Below are positions 23,890 through 36,684 of a stretch of 64,000 nt of DNA, piece after piece (the stretch's first letter is position 1; every line of letters starts with the position of its first letter). Source of the stretch: Camelus bactrianus (taxonomy: Eukaryota > Chordata > Mammalia > Artiodactyla > Camelidae); assembly GCF_048773025.1 (NCBI RefSeq), contig NC_133551.1, positions 35,976,501 to 36,040,500 of the forward strand. Direction: 5' to 3'. The translations under genes and the position numbers were made by a program. The notes below the pieces were generated by a model. It saw nothing but the letters and a program-made list of their open reading frames with translations. It did not search any database and was not told where the DNA came from.

Positions 23890-24200
23890 CATCACATCAG
23901 TTCCCTCCTGAAAACCCTCCTGCAGCTTTCCGTTATCGCCCCAAAGGAAATTTGGTTGCCTTACTTCAAGGCTCATGAGCCTTCACATTTTTTGAAATCT
24001 CTTAACCCCAACTTGTGCCAATCCCCTCTTTGACTACATTCTGCTACACTGGTCTTTTTCACTTCCTCAGAGGTGCCATGCCTATCCCCCTCCCTAGGCC
24101 CATGCACATGCTGTTTCTTAGGCCAGGAACACTCCTGCCCACATGTTCACATTGCTGAAACCATCTCCAATTTGAGGTCTCAACCCAGAAGTCTTGTTGT
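23890..24200 (+). repeat. L2 LINE fragment
   Basis: 'cctcctgcagctttccgtta', 'acactggtctttttcacttcctc' and 'catgcacatgctgtttcttaggccaggaacactcctgcc' match L2 ORF2 end and adjoining 3' region. Confidence 0.75.
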
Positions 24201-25559
24201 TTTCTATTTTTTGTGATAGTTGTCATCTTGATGAGTGTAAGGTAGAAGGGGTATATCTTTTAAAAGATATAAATTCATAAGGCCAAAAATATATAAACAG
24301 TAACAGCAGCAACAAAATTTTACAAGTTAGAAAGAAGAATGATGAATGGTAATCAATTTACCTATTTTTAATGACCTGAATCCTAAGTTAGTTGTAAGGA
24401 AAGCTAAGAAGTAACTGATTTGCCCTGCAGAACCCCAAAAGACTTAAGAATTTAGTGGCACATGTTATCTCTGGAAGTGAGGTTAAAGAGTGGATGAAAA
24501 TAGGAGGTCTGCTTGACAGCCTATTCAATAAGAAGGTAAACTCAACACTTACTCTACACTGGCATAACCATCCCTTTCCCCAACCTGGGCAAAGACTGGA
24601 TGCTTATTCCCTGAAAAGAGCAAAATAGAGGCATCTGGATACAGGATACTAGGTAACTGAAAGTGGGGAAGTTAAAGGGAGAAAAAGGAAGAAACAGCAA
24701 AATATTGCATAATGAATATGGAGGCATCCAACCTCTTCCCTATCCCGGCTTCTTGAATTCAAGAAGTCAGGCCTATACCCCTACTATAGGATATTAGAAC
24801 ATTGGAAGATATTTTTTTCTGGGGGCTCCAATGAAAGCAAGAGAAGAGACCCAAAGACTCCCTCAGGCAGCAAACCATGCAGCCTCCCCTACAGTAAGGA
24901 GTGTGATGATAAGCCCTGTACAGAATTTTCGATCACCTATTTAGTACCACATTCTCAAATATAAACAGACAGCCAAGGATCACCTGATCATCTGAAGACA
25001 GCCTCTGATATGAAAGGCAGAAACTCAAATAAGCAAGCAGATTAAAAAGATAACAAATTTGGAGGAAACAGATGAATCCGACTGTGTAGAGAGATTACAT
25101 CTCTCTTAATGCATATACTACAGTGTGGGACCAGACAGCACATGCAAAATAAATGAACAAAATTACAGCCACAGAAGTAGGAGCCAACCTGGTCACCAGC
25201 CCTCAAACAATTGAGAGTTGAGATATATATTTTACCTTTGTCATCCCAAATGTACTCAGTCATTCTCTTACAGAATTCCAAGGCTGGGAGGATGAGATCT
25301 GAGAAAACAACATAGTCTGACTGCTCACCTCCCTTAAGGACAACATGTAAGTGTCTATTACTTTGCAAGAACAAAATTAGATATAAATTTTTTTTCAAGT
25401 TTTTGGAGGTGAATCTTGTGTAAATCAGGAAATTCTAGTCTTCATATTTACCTGTCTCTTTTTGCTATACCTCTCTTATTCAACACAGTAATCTCCTTTA
25501 AAATAAGTTTCTATATACGTCTCAGTAACATTCAAGTGTTCTTATCTTTTTAAGAATAT

Positions 25560-26530
25560 AGATAATTCACAGAAAAAATACACATGAATAATAACTCATT
25601 AAAGTTCAACCTTACTAACAGTTAAAGAAATTAAAACAAAGGATACGCTATTTTTCATCACCTTATAATCTTATAGATTATTGAAAATGTAATTTGGTAT
25701 AATTTTTCTGGAAAGCCATTTGGCAGTACAAATGTATCAGGAGACTTAAAAAATATTTCTGTCTTCTTACTTGGTATTACCATTTGTGGAATCTACCCTG
25801 GAAATTACATAAAGTGCTGACAAAGGTAAGTATACAAATACAACAATCCTTAATCTTTATAGAAATAATTAGAAATAGAATAAAATATAAAAGATAAATG
25901 AAAACAGAAAAAAGAACTCAGAAAAAACTTAAGTACAAGAAAAATGTCATTAATTAAATAATTATATAGTAAATTAAAAATTATACTTGAGGAGCTAATA
26001 ATATGCATATAAACCATTGATTCAATTATGCAAAATCATATAAAGTATAAATATAAACATTAAAAATATTACATATATTTATTATTATACATTTATATAC
26101 CTGCATTAAAAAGACAGAAAATGCATCAAAATGTGGCCACCTCCTGGAGGTGAATGTTGGAAGAAACACTTTTCTGGATTTTCCAAGTTTTCCACACTAA
26201 ATATGCAATAGTTATAACTTGAAATTTTATAAAAGTTAAAGAATTTATTTTTTACCTACTAATTCTGTTTCTAACAATTCATAAGATGCAGAAAATAAAG
26301 ATAAACAAAGAGGTTCCTTGGAGTGTTTTTATGTGCTTTTACATTACAATATTTTTATTTTAGAGGAAAAAAATTGGTAATATTTGTGTCCAACCTTGTC
26401 AGAAAGCTTAATATTATAAAATCATTTGATGAAACATAATGCTGTACTTAAAATTATGCTTATAAAGAGCATAATGGAAAAATGGAACTATGCCTGTGTA
26501 ATACTGTTACTTTAAAAACTGCAAGTCACA
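25560..26530 (+). repeat. L1ME-type LINE 3' region
   Basis: 'cacatgaataataactcattaaagttcaacctta', 'ggaaagccatttggcagtac' and 'ggccacctcctggaggtgaa' follow the old L1 3' end, continuing as A/T-rich sequence. Boundaries to the right are vague. Confidence 0.7.
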
Positions 26531-27104
26531 AACTAGTATATAAATCAGGGTTTCGATTGTGTTAAAATGGCCAGAAAAAAAGGCAAAGGTAACTAAAACT
26601 GTTGGGGTGATTAGAGTGGTGAGATTGTTTTCTGCTATTTACTTTCTTTTACTTTTATACAAAAGAAAAGAAAAAATAAAAAGGAGAAGGTAATGCTGGT
26701 GTTACTGGACAGCCTTTTCATTAACCAACTTGGACGCGTGCTCAGGATCACTTGTGAAAGGGCCTCAGTCAAGGTCGGGCCTGGGGCCCACCCACAGTGA
26801 GACTGGTGAGAATATTTAGAGGCGGGGGAGGGGCAGGGGGGCCTTAATGAGCTGATAATGTGCCGAGGTGGTCCAGAGCTCCTTAGGCCCTTCATATAAC
26901 AAGTGTCTCTGGATAATTATCAGTTTCAGGAGTTTCTGGAGCATCAGAGCAGCACCAGCCCAGGCAGGTTTTCTCTCTTCCCATGCTTAATTGAGTGACT
27001 CAGCAACTACAGATCTCAGCACTGAGTAACTGAGAAAGAAGTTCAGGGGATCTTCTTGAAGGCCAGAGAGTGGAAAGCCACATCAGTGTTTGGCATGGAA
27101 CTGC

Positions 27105-27240
27105 CTGGAAAACCCGTGCCTGGTACTGTGTTGGTGCTAGGACCACGGCAGGTAGACCTGCCCCTGCCCTCATGGAATGTATAATCTAGGAGGGACATTA
27201 AACCCAAAATTACAAACAATCCAGGAAACAAACAAATGCA
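27105..27240 (-). repeat. L2 LINE 3'-end fragment
   Basis: 'ggtactgtgttggtgctagg...cccctgccctcatggaatgtataatctagg' is the reverse-complement L2 3' end. Confidence 0.7.
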
Positions 27241-27879
27241 ATGAGTGTTTATAAAAGGAAGGGCAAAAGATTTGTGGTTTGCATGGATATGACACACCAA
27301 TTCAACTGAACACAGGATTCAGGAAGCAAATGAGAAATGTGGAGAGAAATTAAACAATATAAATAATGCAAGTGATTTATTTCACCATCCCACTCAGGGA
27401 GCCCAGCCCTAGAGTGGGATGTAAGTCAGCTCTTCACTGGGTTGAATTCAGTTCCGATTTTCCCATAGTGTGAATATCTCCTTTTGCTGCATCTGACTCT
27501 GACGAGCCCACTGTGTACAGTTCTGCAGGCACTGGACAACTTCAGGGGGTGCCATTCATATCATGGTCTACTACCTGACCCCTTTGGGATACATAATCTT
27601 CTTGGCTTTACATGATCTAATTTTTTTCATAAACCTAGACCCTAAAATAGGCCAGTATCTCAAAGAAAGAAAAAATAAATACTGGAATGATTGCCTGTGC
27701 TAGCTTGTCAGTTTCCACTGTGTAGCTTGCCTCCTAAGGGATTTTCAAGGATAATTCTGGCTGACAAAATTCTCACCATATGTACTGACTTTAAAACCAA
27801 GTCTTCCATTTTGATAGGTTCCACCACACTGGAGGGTATGTAAGAGAGATGTGGTCTACTCCAAGAGCCTCCCTGTAGG

Positions 27880-28010
27880 TCACTGAGACCAGAAGGATGT
27901 GCAGAATTTATCTAGGAAGAGAGGCTGGGAGAGCACAGTCAGCAGAAAGAAGAGTATTTGTGTAGGTATAAAGCAGGCAGGCATGGAGTGTGTTCAAGGA
28001 ACTAAACCTG
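27880..28010 (-). repeat. L2 LINE fragment
   Basis: 'gaagagtatttgtgtaggta...caggcaggcatggagtgtgttcaaggaac' resembles the L2 region upstream of the 3' end, reversed. Confidence 0.5.
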
Positions 28011-28649
28011 GGACACAGAAAGAGTGAGAAGGAGAGAATAGCCTAACTTACCTACCACCGAAGCAAATCTTACCGAATCTACAAGACTCACTCACTCACT
28101 GACTCCAGCAACATTAACCCAGAACTTACACTTAGTAAGAGACTTACCCCCTGAGCTCTTGGACCCCAAAGGGCTCCATTCCTTTTGATTCACAATATTT
28201 ATCTCTTCCTAATCATATGGTACTTAATCACCTACTGTCACTTCAGTTCCAGAAATATTCATGGGTTAGCTACTATATGCCAAGCACCAAAAGCTTTCCT
28301 GGACGTGGTAATGTTGTTCTGCATTTCTGTTGTTTCTCAGCTTTACTCAAAGGTTCAGGTCTCAACTCTTGACCAACCGGTAGACTCCTTTTGGGCAGGG
28401 CTGTCACTAACATATCCACATAGCTGGCACAGTGCCAGGCTCAGAGTGGCTGCCCAATACACACAGTAGGGTATCATCATATGCCTCTTATTGGTGGAAA
28501 GTCAGAGGCATGGGAGTAGTTAAGTGAAGCGACAGAGGATATTTACATAATCAGTGACAAAGTCAAGTGTAGAGGCTATCTCCTAAATGGGGAAAAGCTG
28601 GAGTCTGAGTCCAGCTTTCGCTTGTTTTTCAAATGTTGTCAAGTCACTT

Positions 28650-28885
28650 TCCCATAGTGGTTCAGAGAAAGTTCTGGAGCTAGACTGATGGGTTTCATCT
28701 CCTGGCTTGGTTGTGTGACCCTAGGCAAGTTATTTAACCTCTCTATGCCTCTGCTTCATCATCTGCAAAATAGGGACAATAGTCTCCTAGAAAACTGTTG
28801 AGTCTGTTATGTGAACTGTTACAAACGCAGCTCTCAGAACAGTTTCCAGCATATGGAAGGTGCTCAATAGTGACAACTAAACCTG
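28650..28885 (+). repeat. MIR SINE
   Basis: 'ggttgtgtgaccctaggcaag', 'taacctctctatgcctc', 'catcatctgcaaaatagg' and 'catatggaaggtgctcaatag' match MIR along its length. Confidence 0.88.
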
Positions 28886-30389
28886 CTCTATTAATGTCCT
28901 TGCTGTTTCCCCAAATCTGATGAGTCACGGCTTTTATTAGTTATGATTAAATGTAGCTGCAACCCCACAAAAGAGGGACATAAAAAAAAAAAAACAACAA
29001 CAAACACCATAAACAAATTGCTCTTGTGAAGAAGTCCAGAGATGGCAAATCCAAGACAGGTATGGTAAGCACCCCGAAAGCTCACTATTCTGCCCATCCT
29101 GGAGCATGACCCTTATGTTTTCTATCTAAAAATGGCTGCAAGAGCTCCAGCCAACCTACATAATAAGGTACGCTGGAAGGGTGTCTTTTTAGACAATCCC
29201 CCTGACCCCACTTTAAAAGAGGCCTCTCAGGAATCCCACAGAACACTTCTGCTTACATCTCATTGGCCAAAACTCAGATGAATATACATAGCTGCAAAAG
29301 AAGCTGGGGAATGTAGTCTTTAAAGAGCCCTACATACAGCTAAAAGTCTGAATTCTGTTAATAAAAGGGATAAGAGTGCATAGATCAGGTGGGCAGGTCA
29401 CATTCTCAGTACCTCTGGTCAGGTACCACTAGATAGCAAGGAAGATGGGAAGTTGATCCCAGTCCTGTTCAGTTTTATCAAAGCTTCGGGGTTTACAACA
29501 AATCAAAGGACATTTTCCCAGCACATTTTCTCAGGATCCATAAAGCTGCCTCTACTTTAATTATTTTGAAAGCATATCTCCCTTAAGGGAAATGTAACTG
29601 TATGGGTCTGATTCACTCTAAAGTATTGAAAAATTGATTTTTTAAAAAGGTGTTTGCTAGCCAAGACTTTTTGAACCATCTTAACGAGCTTAAAAAATAA
29701 AACCACTAACTCTTTCTTTTGAAGAGCAGAATCATGTTTTTGCCAATAAAGAGAAAAGCCAAACCCCCAGATTAATGTGTTTACATATTCCTTAGTGATG
29801 GACAACCCACCTTTTATAAGTCTTTGACTTACCAAAAAAAATAAATAAATAAAATAAAAAGCCTGTGTTCTCATCACTATCGTGGTGAATTTTATTTTAA
29901 AACACATATTATTTACTTCATTTATGTATTATCAATAATTTGAGTGCTTTTTATTGCCAAATCTTTCAAAATAATGCACATGACAGTGAAGCTTCAAGGA
30001 GGCATTACTTACTGAAGCATTTTTCCAATCATACGGATAGAGATGAGGCTCATAAAAAAGTCAGATCTGTGATGGAACATCCCTTTCAAATAAACATTAT
30101 AGTCCTGAACAAATGCACTTTTACTCCCTGGCAGGCTTATCAGACTTCTACTGTATCACAGAGACAGTCCATAAGAAGCCACTGCTTTAAGGCCAGTGGA
30201 AAGAAAGAAGATGATGGAGTAGGTTCACTGTGCTCGAGAAAAGGGCAAGAAGAAAGAGGATACAGGCAGAGTGCAGAAGATGAGTCGGATCTGGCCCTAC
30301 TTAGTGAGATGAGTCAGAAAACCAGTAAAGCCAAATGATTCAGCACCATCCCCATGAAAAATACATGGAGTGAAATGACAGGGGATGTT

Positions 30390-30645
30390 AAGTTACCGGT
30401 AAAAAGCATAAGCTTTTGGAGTCAAATAGGCCTGGTTTTGCATCCCTGCTCCTCCATCAAATAACTAAGAGACTTGGGGCCAGTTATGTAACCTCTGTGA
30501 GCCTCAATTACCGTATCTGTAAAGGGAGATAATAATAGGACCTGCGTCTCATTGGTTTGTCAGAAAGTTTACCTGCTAGTTCATGTAAAATGCTTGGCAA
30601 TGGCCCCTGGCCCATAATACACACTCAACAAATGATAACCATTAT
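30390..30645 (+). repeat. MIR SINE
   Basis: 'ataagcttttggagtcaaat', 'gttatgtaacctctgtgagcc', 'aaagggagataataatagga' and 'cacactcaacaaatgataacc' match MIR from head to tail. Confidence 0.88.
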
Positions 30646-31189
30646 CAGTTATGTATTCCTGTCCCTTCTCTTTCTATCTAGGCATCCTCCCTTCAAGAAC
30701 ACTGCATCCTTCAACCCTCATTCTTTAAACAAGCCAAACTGCTGGAGGTGCAGGTAGGGGGTGGAGACGACTATTTGAATTCATCTCCCTAGGACTTCTA
30801 ATTTCATTGAAGTTGGAATAATAGTGAGGAAATTGCTTTAGACAAGGGTTTCTGCTCTTGTTATTTATTTAAACTGTCACTATCTGCTAAAAATGCAAAT
30901 ACAAATTTTGAACAAAGCCAAGGTTTCATCTAGAACAGGAAGGCAATGTTTAGGCTGGCAAAAATTAAATGAAAATGCCACTTACCGAGCTGACACTTCA
31001 GAAATACCTCAAAAAGCAAAGAACAAAACTCAAACTAGATATAGAAAATAGACAATTTATGACTTAAGACCACAGTAGAAAGTAAACCTTTTTAGGTTTG
31101 AAGCTATCATTGCAAATTCTGGATAAGAGTATTTTATTCTCATGGGGCCCTGCACATCCTTTTCAGTAACAACAATAAATCAGTAACCT

Positions 31190-31320
31190 GTTTTCTCCAT
31201 AGTCTCTGTGCACATCCCAGGCAGGGGCCAAGTGTGTCCTCATCATGCTCTATCTCCAGTATTTTGCACAATGCCTGGCACGTGGAATACTCAATAAATA
31301 TTAGTTGAGCAAATCAGTAA
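31190..31320 (+). repeat. L2 LINE 3' end
   Basis: 'ctatctccagtattttgcac', 'aatgcctggcacgtggaata' and 'ctcaataaatattagttgag' are the plus-strand L2 terminus. Confidence 0.8.
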
Positions 31321-31534
31321 ATGAAGACATGAAGGAGTGATTTTCACCCGCTTTTTTCTCCATGTCATGGTGCGAATCTTCCTGGATAATCAGCAAACTT
31401 GGACAAAGCCATTGGGAAGTCACGCCATGAAGTATTATTTTTGATCACCCACCAACACAGGAGATTAAGGAAGCCAGCCAGGTCACTGACCCTCCAGTAG
31501 GTAAGAGCTGAAAGAAATCTGAGAATCATCTACA

Positions 31535-31695
31535 CCAGTAGGTTTCAAAGTATGGCTGCAGATCATCACCTGGGAACTCATGGAAATACCAGTGCTTGAG
31601 CCCTACTCCACATCTTCTGAATCAGATACTCTAAATGCAGCCTGGTGATCAGTGCTTTAAGACGCCCTCCAGTTTAAGAATAGCTGATATAGTAC
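31535..31695 (+). mobile_element. MER20-type hAT DNA transposon fossil
   Basis: 'ggtttcaaagtatggctgca', 'catcacctgggaactcatgg', 'ttctgaatcagatactc' and 'gacgccctccagtttaagaa' follow the same consensus as the copies near 22 kb. Confidence 0.75.
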
Positions 31696-31788
31696 AGGGG
31701 AGGAAATGGAGGCCCAGAAAGGGAAAATAAATTGTTTTTCCAGAAATCAACTTTTGTAATAACTAGAAAATTAAAAGGTGCCAAATTA

Positions 31789-31979
31789 AAAAAAAAATTG
31801 GGGGGGAAGTAACTAGGTTTATTTATTTATTGGTTTGTTTACTTATTATTATTAATGTAATATAATTATTAATTTATTTATTGTTTTATGTATTATTATT
31901 AACGGAGGTACAGGGGATTGAACCCAAGACCTCATGCATGGTAGGCATGCATTCTACCACTGAACTATACTGTCCCCCT
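31789..31979 (-). repeat. tRNA-Ala-derived SINE (camelid vic-1 type), long AT-rich tail
   Basis: The right part 'ggaggtacaggggattgaac...gcatgcattctaccactgaactatactgtccccc' is the reversed SINE head; the left is an expanded TTTATT/ATTATT tail. The flanks AAAAGGTGCCAAATT (31773) and AAAAGGTGACAAATT (31980) are a 15-base target-site duplication with one mismatch. Confidence 0.93.
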
Positions 31980-31989
31980 AAAAGGTGAC

Positions 31990-32150
31990 AAATTTACCAC
32001 TTCTTGGCTTTGTGACATTACTTCACCTCTCAGAGCTTCAGTTTCCTTACCTGCAAACTGGGATAACAATACTCACAGTGGTTATAATAGTTAAATTATA
32101 CCACATATGAAGGATACAGAATATAGTACACATTTAACAAAGTGTAGATC
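31990..32150 (+). repeat. MIR SINE
   Basis: 'accacttcttggctttgtgac', 'cagagcttcagtttccttac' and 'gcaaactgggataacaatac' match the MIR core. The young SINE inserted directly in front of it. Confidence 0.85.
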
Positions 32151-32289
32151 TCATACCACCTGTTCCACCCTGTTTTAGAGTAGATTGAGGAAGAGTCTCA
32201 CAGGATTTGACACCCATTTGTAGTAAAGATAGAAAAAAAAAGATGTTAGAAAACTCACATTCAATTTAACTAGTATGGCAGAGACTAAG

Positions 32290-32720
32290 AGTTGGCCCCA
32301 ATAAACAATCTCTGTCCCTCCTATCGTATAAAGTATTTCAGCTGTGCACACAGCTACCAGCTAAGGAATGTACTTCCCAGCCCCTCCTGCAGCAAATTCT
32401 GGCCTTGTGACTAGGTTCAGTCAACGGGACGAGAGTAAGAATGGTATGTATAAATCCTTGTTCGTGACCTTAAAAGAGAGGAACATATGTTCCCCTTCCT
32501 CTTTGTTCCTTCCTGAGGGCTAGAAATGGATGTTCTTCAGTAATATGGTCAAAACCCTAGGAATAGCAGAACACCAGCTGAAAAGCCTGTATCCTTGAGT
32601 CCATTCAGGTATAGTACAATCCTGGCCTAGGAGAAATAAAACCTTTTCTTGTTTGAGCCACTGTAATTTCAGATTTTATTATAGCAACAGCCTGTATTCC
32701 AAGTAATAAAAATGAGAAAC
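32290..32720 (+). mobile_element. Old LTR-like interspersed repeat (MaLR-like, unnamed)
   Basis: 'cccagcccctcctgcagcaaattctggccttgtgactagg', a central 'ccttcctctttgttccttcc' and the end 'aataaaaccttttcttgtttgagccactgtaattt' follow a widespread mammalian LTR-like repeat whose subfamily I cannot name. Related pieces lie near 34.8-35.5 and 46.3-46.7 kb. Confidence 0.5.
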
Positions 32721-34069
32721 TTTAGTCATATATATGTTCATTCAGAAATGACCATAAAATTATACAGTATACACTGGATTCTTTCTTGTTGTGCCCAAAG
32801 CCATTAGAATGTTCCAGAAAAGGCAATTATCTCAATACAAATGAAATCTCAGACTATGCAGAACTGTCAAATAAATTAAAACTCTGTTATCTGGTCCTAA
32901 AACTATATGTATGTACACACATACACACATTTTCATATATTATATATGTACATGTGTATAATTACCCCTGTATTTATATAATTTCCCCTTTGGGAAATGT
33001 AGTCAAGATTCCTCTTAAAACTTTGTTATGTTTTTAAGCAGGCTCTCTCTTTTAAATAAATGGTCATTTTTGCAGGGGCAAGAACCTGCTCCAATATGAA
33101 AACATTCGCCCATGATTCATATAATTGAGCTTGAGGTTGGAGTTTGCTACCATGAAGACTACAGACTTCACTTCAGATTTGTGTCTGGCAAGCCCGTAAG
33201 AGGTTCTAACATCAGGCTGGTTTTTGAAATAATTCCAGGGTGACCTAAGCCATTAAAAGAGGACTCAGCTGGTGATAAAAGGATCTTGGTAAACATGATC
33301 ATCAACTTGACAAACACATTCGTCTAGAGACATCTAACCCTTGGTCTGTACCCCTAAAAACTGGATTTTCTGAATAGTTTAGTATACCCGGGAGAGTACA
33401 GATCTTGTTCACCATCTGGTTATCAGAGTCCCTGTTCCTCCCGTACTTGCATAGCTGGGCTGACGATGGTATGAGGAAATAAATCAGTAACACTGGCCAA
33501 GAAGCAGTTAACACAGACTTGAACTACCGTGTTCACAGCATCAGGAAATAGGATTCTATAAATCAGATTTTTTCACTATCAGTTTTTACAAGGTACTTTC
33601 TGTGAAATAAATCCAAACACAGACACATTCCCATGGGAACACGTTTCTCCATAAGCACGGAGCTGAGATAAAGCGAAGCAGTGCACCTCTTACAAAGTCT
33701 CCATCTTCCCAGGTCAGAAATCTGTTCAGTTCAATCTCGTAGCCCATTAGCTTTGCAAATACAACGTCAAAAGTCTTTCCAATGAGCTGAACTGTCGATG
33801 GTTTCAGCATCATGGAAACATAGCCTGTATGCCTGGAGATTTCTAGGTTGACAGCAAAACAGTCAAAAGAACCTAAGGCTAAACTGGTTAATTTACTTTC
33901 ACAAAAACTCAATTTTGTTGGTGTTCATGTTTATTAGAAATGTACACCTTTACTCCCTTCCTGGTTCCCACATGTCCATGGTTCTAATGAGGAGAGTAAT
34001 TGCTGAAAAAAGAGCATGAGAAATCAGGAAGAGAACTGTGGAGGGAAAACACACAAAGGACCATTAGGA

Positions 34070-34180
34070 AGTGGGATGTGGGTTTGAGACCAGGGCCTGC
34101 CACAAACTAATTCAGAGCTTGTCCCTAATTACTTCACCTTCCTAGGCCTCAGTTACCTTCCTTGTAAAAACAGGTAAAAG
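34070..34180 (+). repeat. MIR SINE fragment
   Basis: 'gtgggtttgagaccagggcc', 'attacttcaccttcctaggcctcagttacc' match part of MIR. Confidence 0.6.
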
Positions 34181-34860
34181 TTTTCTATGTTCCTTTCCAT
34201 GTACTAACATTTAAAAAAAAATATTTTTTAATTTAAAAAACTTTGTTAAAGCAAAGAAATGGCAAAATGAACCACATCGTTTCCGTTTAAAATCCTTCAA
34301 CAGTTCCCTGATGCCTAATGCAATGGTTTCTAACATTTTGATTGTACATGCCACTAAAAAAGTCTTTAGCATCAGTTCCCAATATATATTTATTACTTAT
34401 AAATTATATACATGTACTACTGAATTTATAAGTGTTATGTATTATGAAACCTACATAAAAATAAAATTTAAAAAGAATGAAATAAAAATAAATAGAAACT
34501 CTAAATTTCTTTCCATACTCAATGAACCATCTTGCTTGACGTCATTTGGGGCATGAAATCCCATTTAGAGAACTTGAAGATTAAGCACAAAGTTTAAGCA
34601 ACTCATTGTGCATAGAAAGACCATTGCAGTTTAGTCCCTACCTACTCCTCCAGCTTCATCTCTCCCCTTTTCTGGCCTCTAACTCAGTGTTCCAGTGATT
34701 CCTTCCCTGTATACATTGTAATACCCAGCTCTGAACCTTTACCAATGCTGTCATTTTCATTAGCAATACCCTTCATTCAGTTCTTCTCGTGGAAAACACC
34801 TTCTCATCTATGGCAGACTGTGAGTTGCCTACCTAGTTATTTATCCTCCCCTTCTTTCTT

Positions 34861-34934
34861 TTTTATTGAATATAGTGGGTTTATAATGTTGTGTTAATTT
34901 CTGGTGTGCAGCATAGTGATTCAGTTATACATAT

Positions 34935-34966
<32 letters not shown>

Positions 34967-35283
34967 TATGTGTGTGTGTGTGTGTGTGTATTTTCAGATT
35001 CTTTTTCATTTTAGGCTACTACAAGGTATTGAATGTAGTTCCCTGTGCTGTACAGTAGGTCCTTGTTGTTGATCTATTTTATATACAGTAGTCAGTATCT
35101 GCAAATCCCCAACTCCCAATTTATCCTTCCACCCCCGTTTCCCCTCCTGGTAATCGTAAGTTTGTTTTCTATGTCAGTGAGTCTGTTTCTATTTTTGTAA
35201 ATAAGTTCATGTGTGTCAATTTTTAAGATTCCACCTATAAGTGATATCATATGATATTTTTCTTTTTCTTTCTTCTTTCCAAT
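34861..35283 (-). mobile_element. L1 LINE 3' end, artiodactyl type
   Basis: Antisense to the window strand, with 'tttctggtgtgcagcatagtgattcagttatac', 'gttccctgtgctgtacagtagg' and 'gattccacctataagtgatatcat'. It is 5'-truncated. CCTTCTTTCTT flanks it on both sides (34850-34860 and 35284-35294) as the target-site duplication. Confidence 0.9.
34948..34987. repeat. Perfect 40-base AC/GT palindrome
   Basis: An (AC)n run passes through CATATG into a (GT)n run, with exact two-fold symmetry about 34967/34968. It lies inside the L1 3' end and could fold into a hairpin. Confidence 0.95.
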
Positions 35284-36149
35284 CCTTCTTTCTTAATAAA
35301 AACTCTGATTTTACTGGCAGCTGCAATGTGACGAGAGGAAAACTCCTCTTTTTCCAGCTTTCCTTACAAATAGTTGTACTCATGTGATACAACTCTGGCC
35401 AGTGAGGTGTAAGCAGAAGTGACTAGGTGAGATGTCAGAGACAACATCCTAAAATGGAAGCCGACTAACTGAACATACACATGAGTGCACTTGGTTCTGC
35501 CCTTCTGCCTAGAACGTGGACTTGACACTAGAGGCAAGACAAGAAGACCATAAGAGGAGACTCAGTGTTGAGGATAAGGGCATGATGTGCGGAGGACTGA
35601 AAGAAAGCCAGTCGACTAGAAGACAGAGACCAGAGGGGAGAATGGTGCCAGAAGGGGAGACCAGGGTGGAGCTTTTGTTTTGTGTTCCAAGAGCATTAGG
35701 AAGACATGGGAAGGTTTATGCTGGGAAGTCACAGGACTAGATTTTCATCATAAAAAAGCTTATGCTGGCTCCATTACACAGAATGGATTGAAGAAAGCAA
35801 CTCTCCACTCAGTGAGAAGTATTAAGAAGCCTGAGGAAGAACCCATGTGGGTGGTTGTAAGAACATAGACTTGGTAGCATTTTTAAGGTGGGGAGAGTGC
35901 ATGAATCACAGAGATATTAGGAGGATAAACCTGACAGCATTTGATAACTTAGTAGATATGGGGAATTGAGGAGAAGGAGATGTCAAGGGCTTGCAGAACT
36001 GGATGGGTGGTTAACGAAATAGCAAATGAGCAATCTCACCCTCTATGCTTGCAACCAGAATGCTGAGCCCTGCTGGAGAAAATCACACAACAGGGCAGAT
36101 TAATAACAAATTCATAACCACCCCTCAGCAAGGTTCTCAATACCACTGA

Positions 36150-36680
36150 ACAATCCTCCAAGATTTCTCTAATCATCTTGCTCCCCCTTTCTCTAAATCT
36201 GTTCCATTCTTTTCAAACTTCTGACACCCTCAATTCTCTACCACACTCACAGATGACCAGCCCATCTCCCACTTCACATAGAAAGCAGAAGCCACCAGAA
36301 GGGAGCTCTCTCAGCTTCCCACTTCCAAGCAGACACTCCCCCAGGTCTGCACCCATCTCCTTCTTCTTGCTATTACAGAATGGATATATCTGTGCTCCTT
36401 TCTAGAAGCCATTCCCTCCCACCTTCTCTGGAACCTTACGGTACTCATTCTCCCTTCTCTCTCTAGTATCCTCAACCTATCACTCACTATTGGAACCTTC
36501 CCTTCAGCAAGTAGACCTGCTCAAGCAAACCTCTGCCATCTTCAGCCAACCAATCAGGCAACAGAAAACTCCATCCACTTTCAACTATCCCTTCTCTGGT
36601 CAGTTACCCCATTTCTCTGTGTTTCCCTCCGCACCACATTTCCTAAGAGTTGTCTAAACTCCCTGGCTTTGTTTTCTCAG
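36150..36680 (+). repeat. L2 LINE, ORF2-derived segment
   Basis: The pyrimidine-rich text 'catagaaagcagaagccaccagaagggagctctc...ctgcacccatctccttcttcttg...ctcctttctagaagccattccc' follows L2 ORF2. It is not a live coding region. Confidence 0.7.
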
Positions 36681-36684
36681 CTAT

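Larger units (their letters stand above)
34800..35530 (+). mobile_element. Old LTR-like repeat split by an L1 insertion
   Basis: The left arm (34800-34860) and right arm (from 35284: '...cttacaaatagttgtactcatgtgatacaactctggccagtgagg') read as one element of the type seen at 32.3 kb once the L1 is removed. Confidence 0.45.

Noticed and set aside
25042-25398. 118-codon minus-strand frame, considered as a missing FGGY exon
   Set aside because: The peptide (SDLILPALEFCKRM...) does not match FGGY, and its position between the two known exons is wrong for the missing parts.
36178-36405. 75-codon plus-strand frame rich in Pro and Ser
   Set aside because: It falls in L2 ORF2-derived pyrimidine-rich sequence; a decayed LINE, not a gene.
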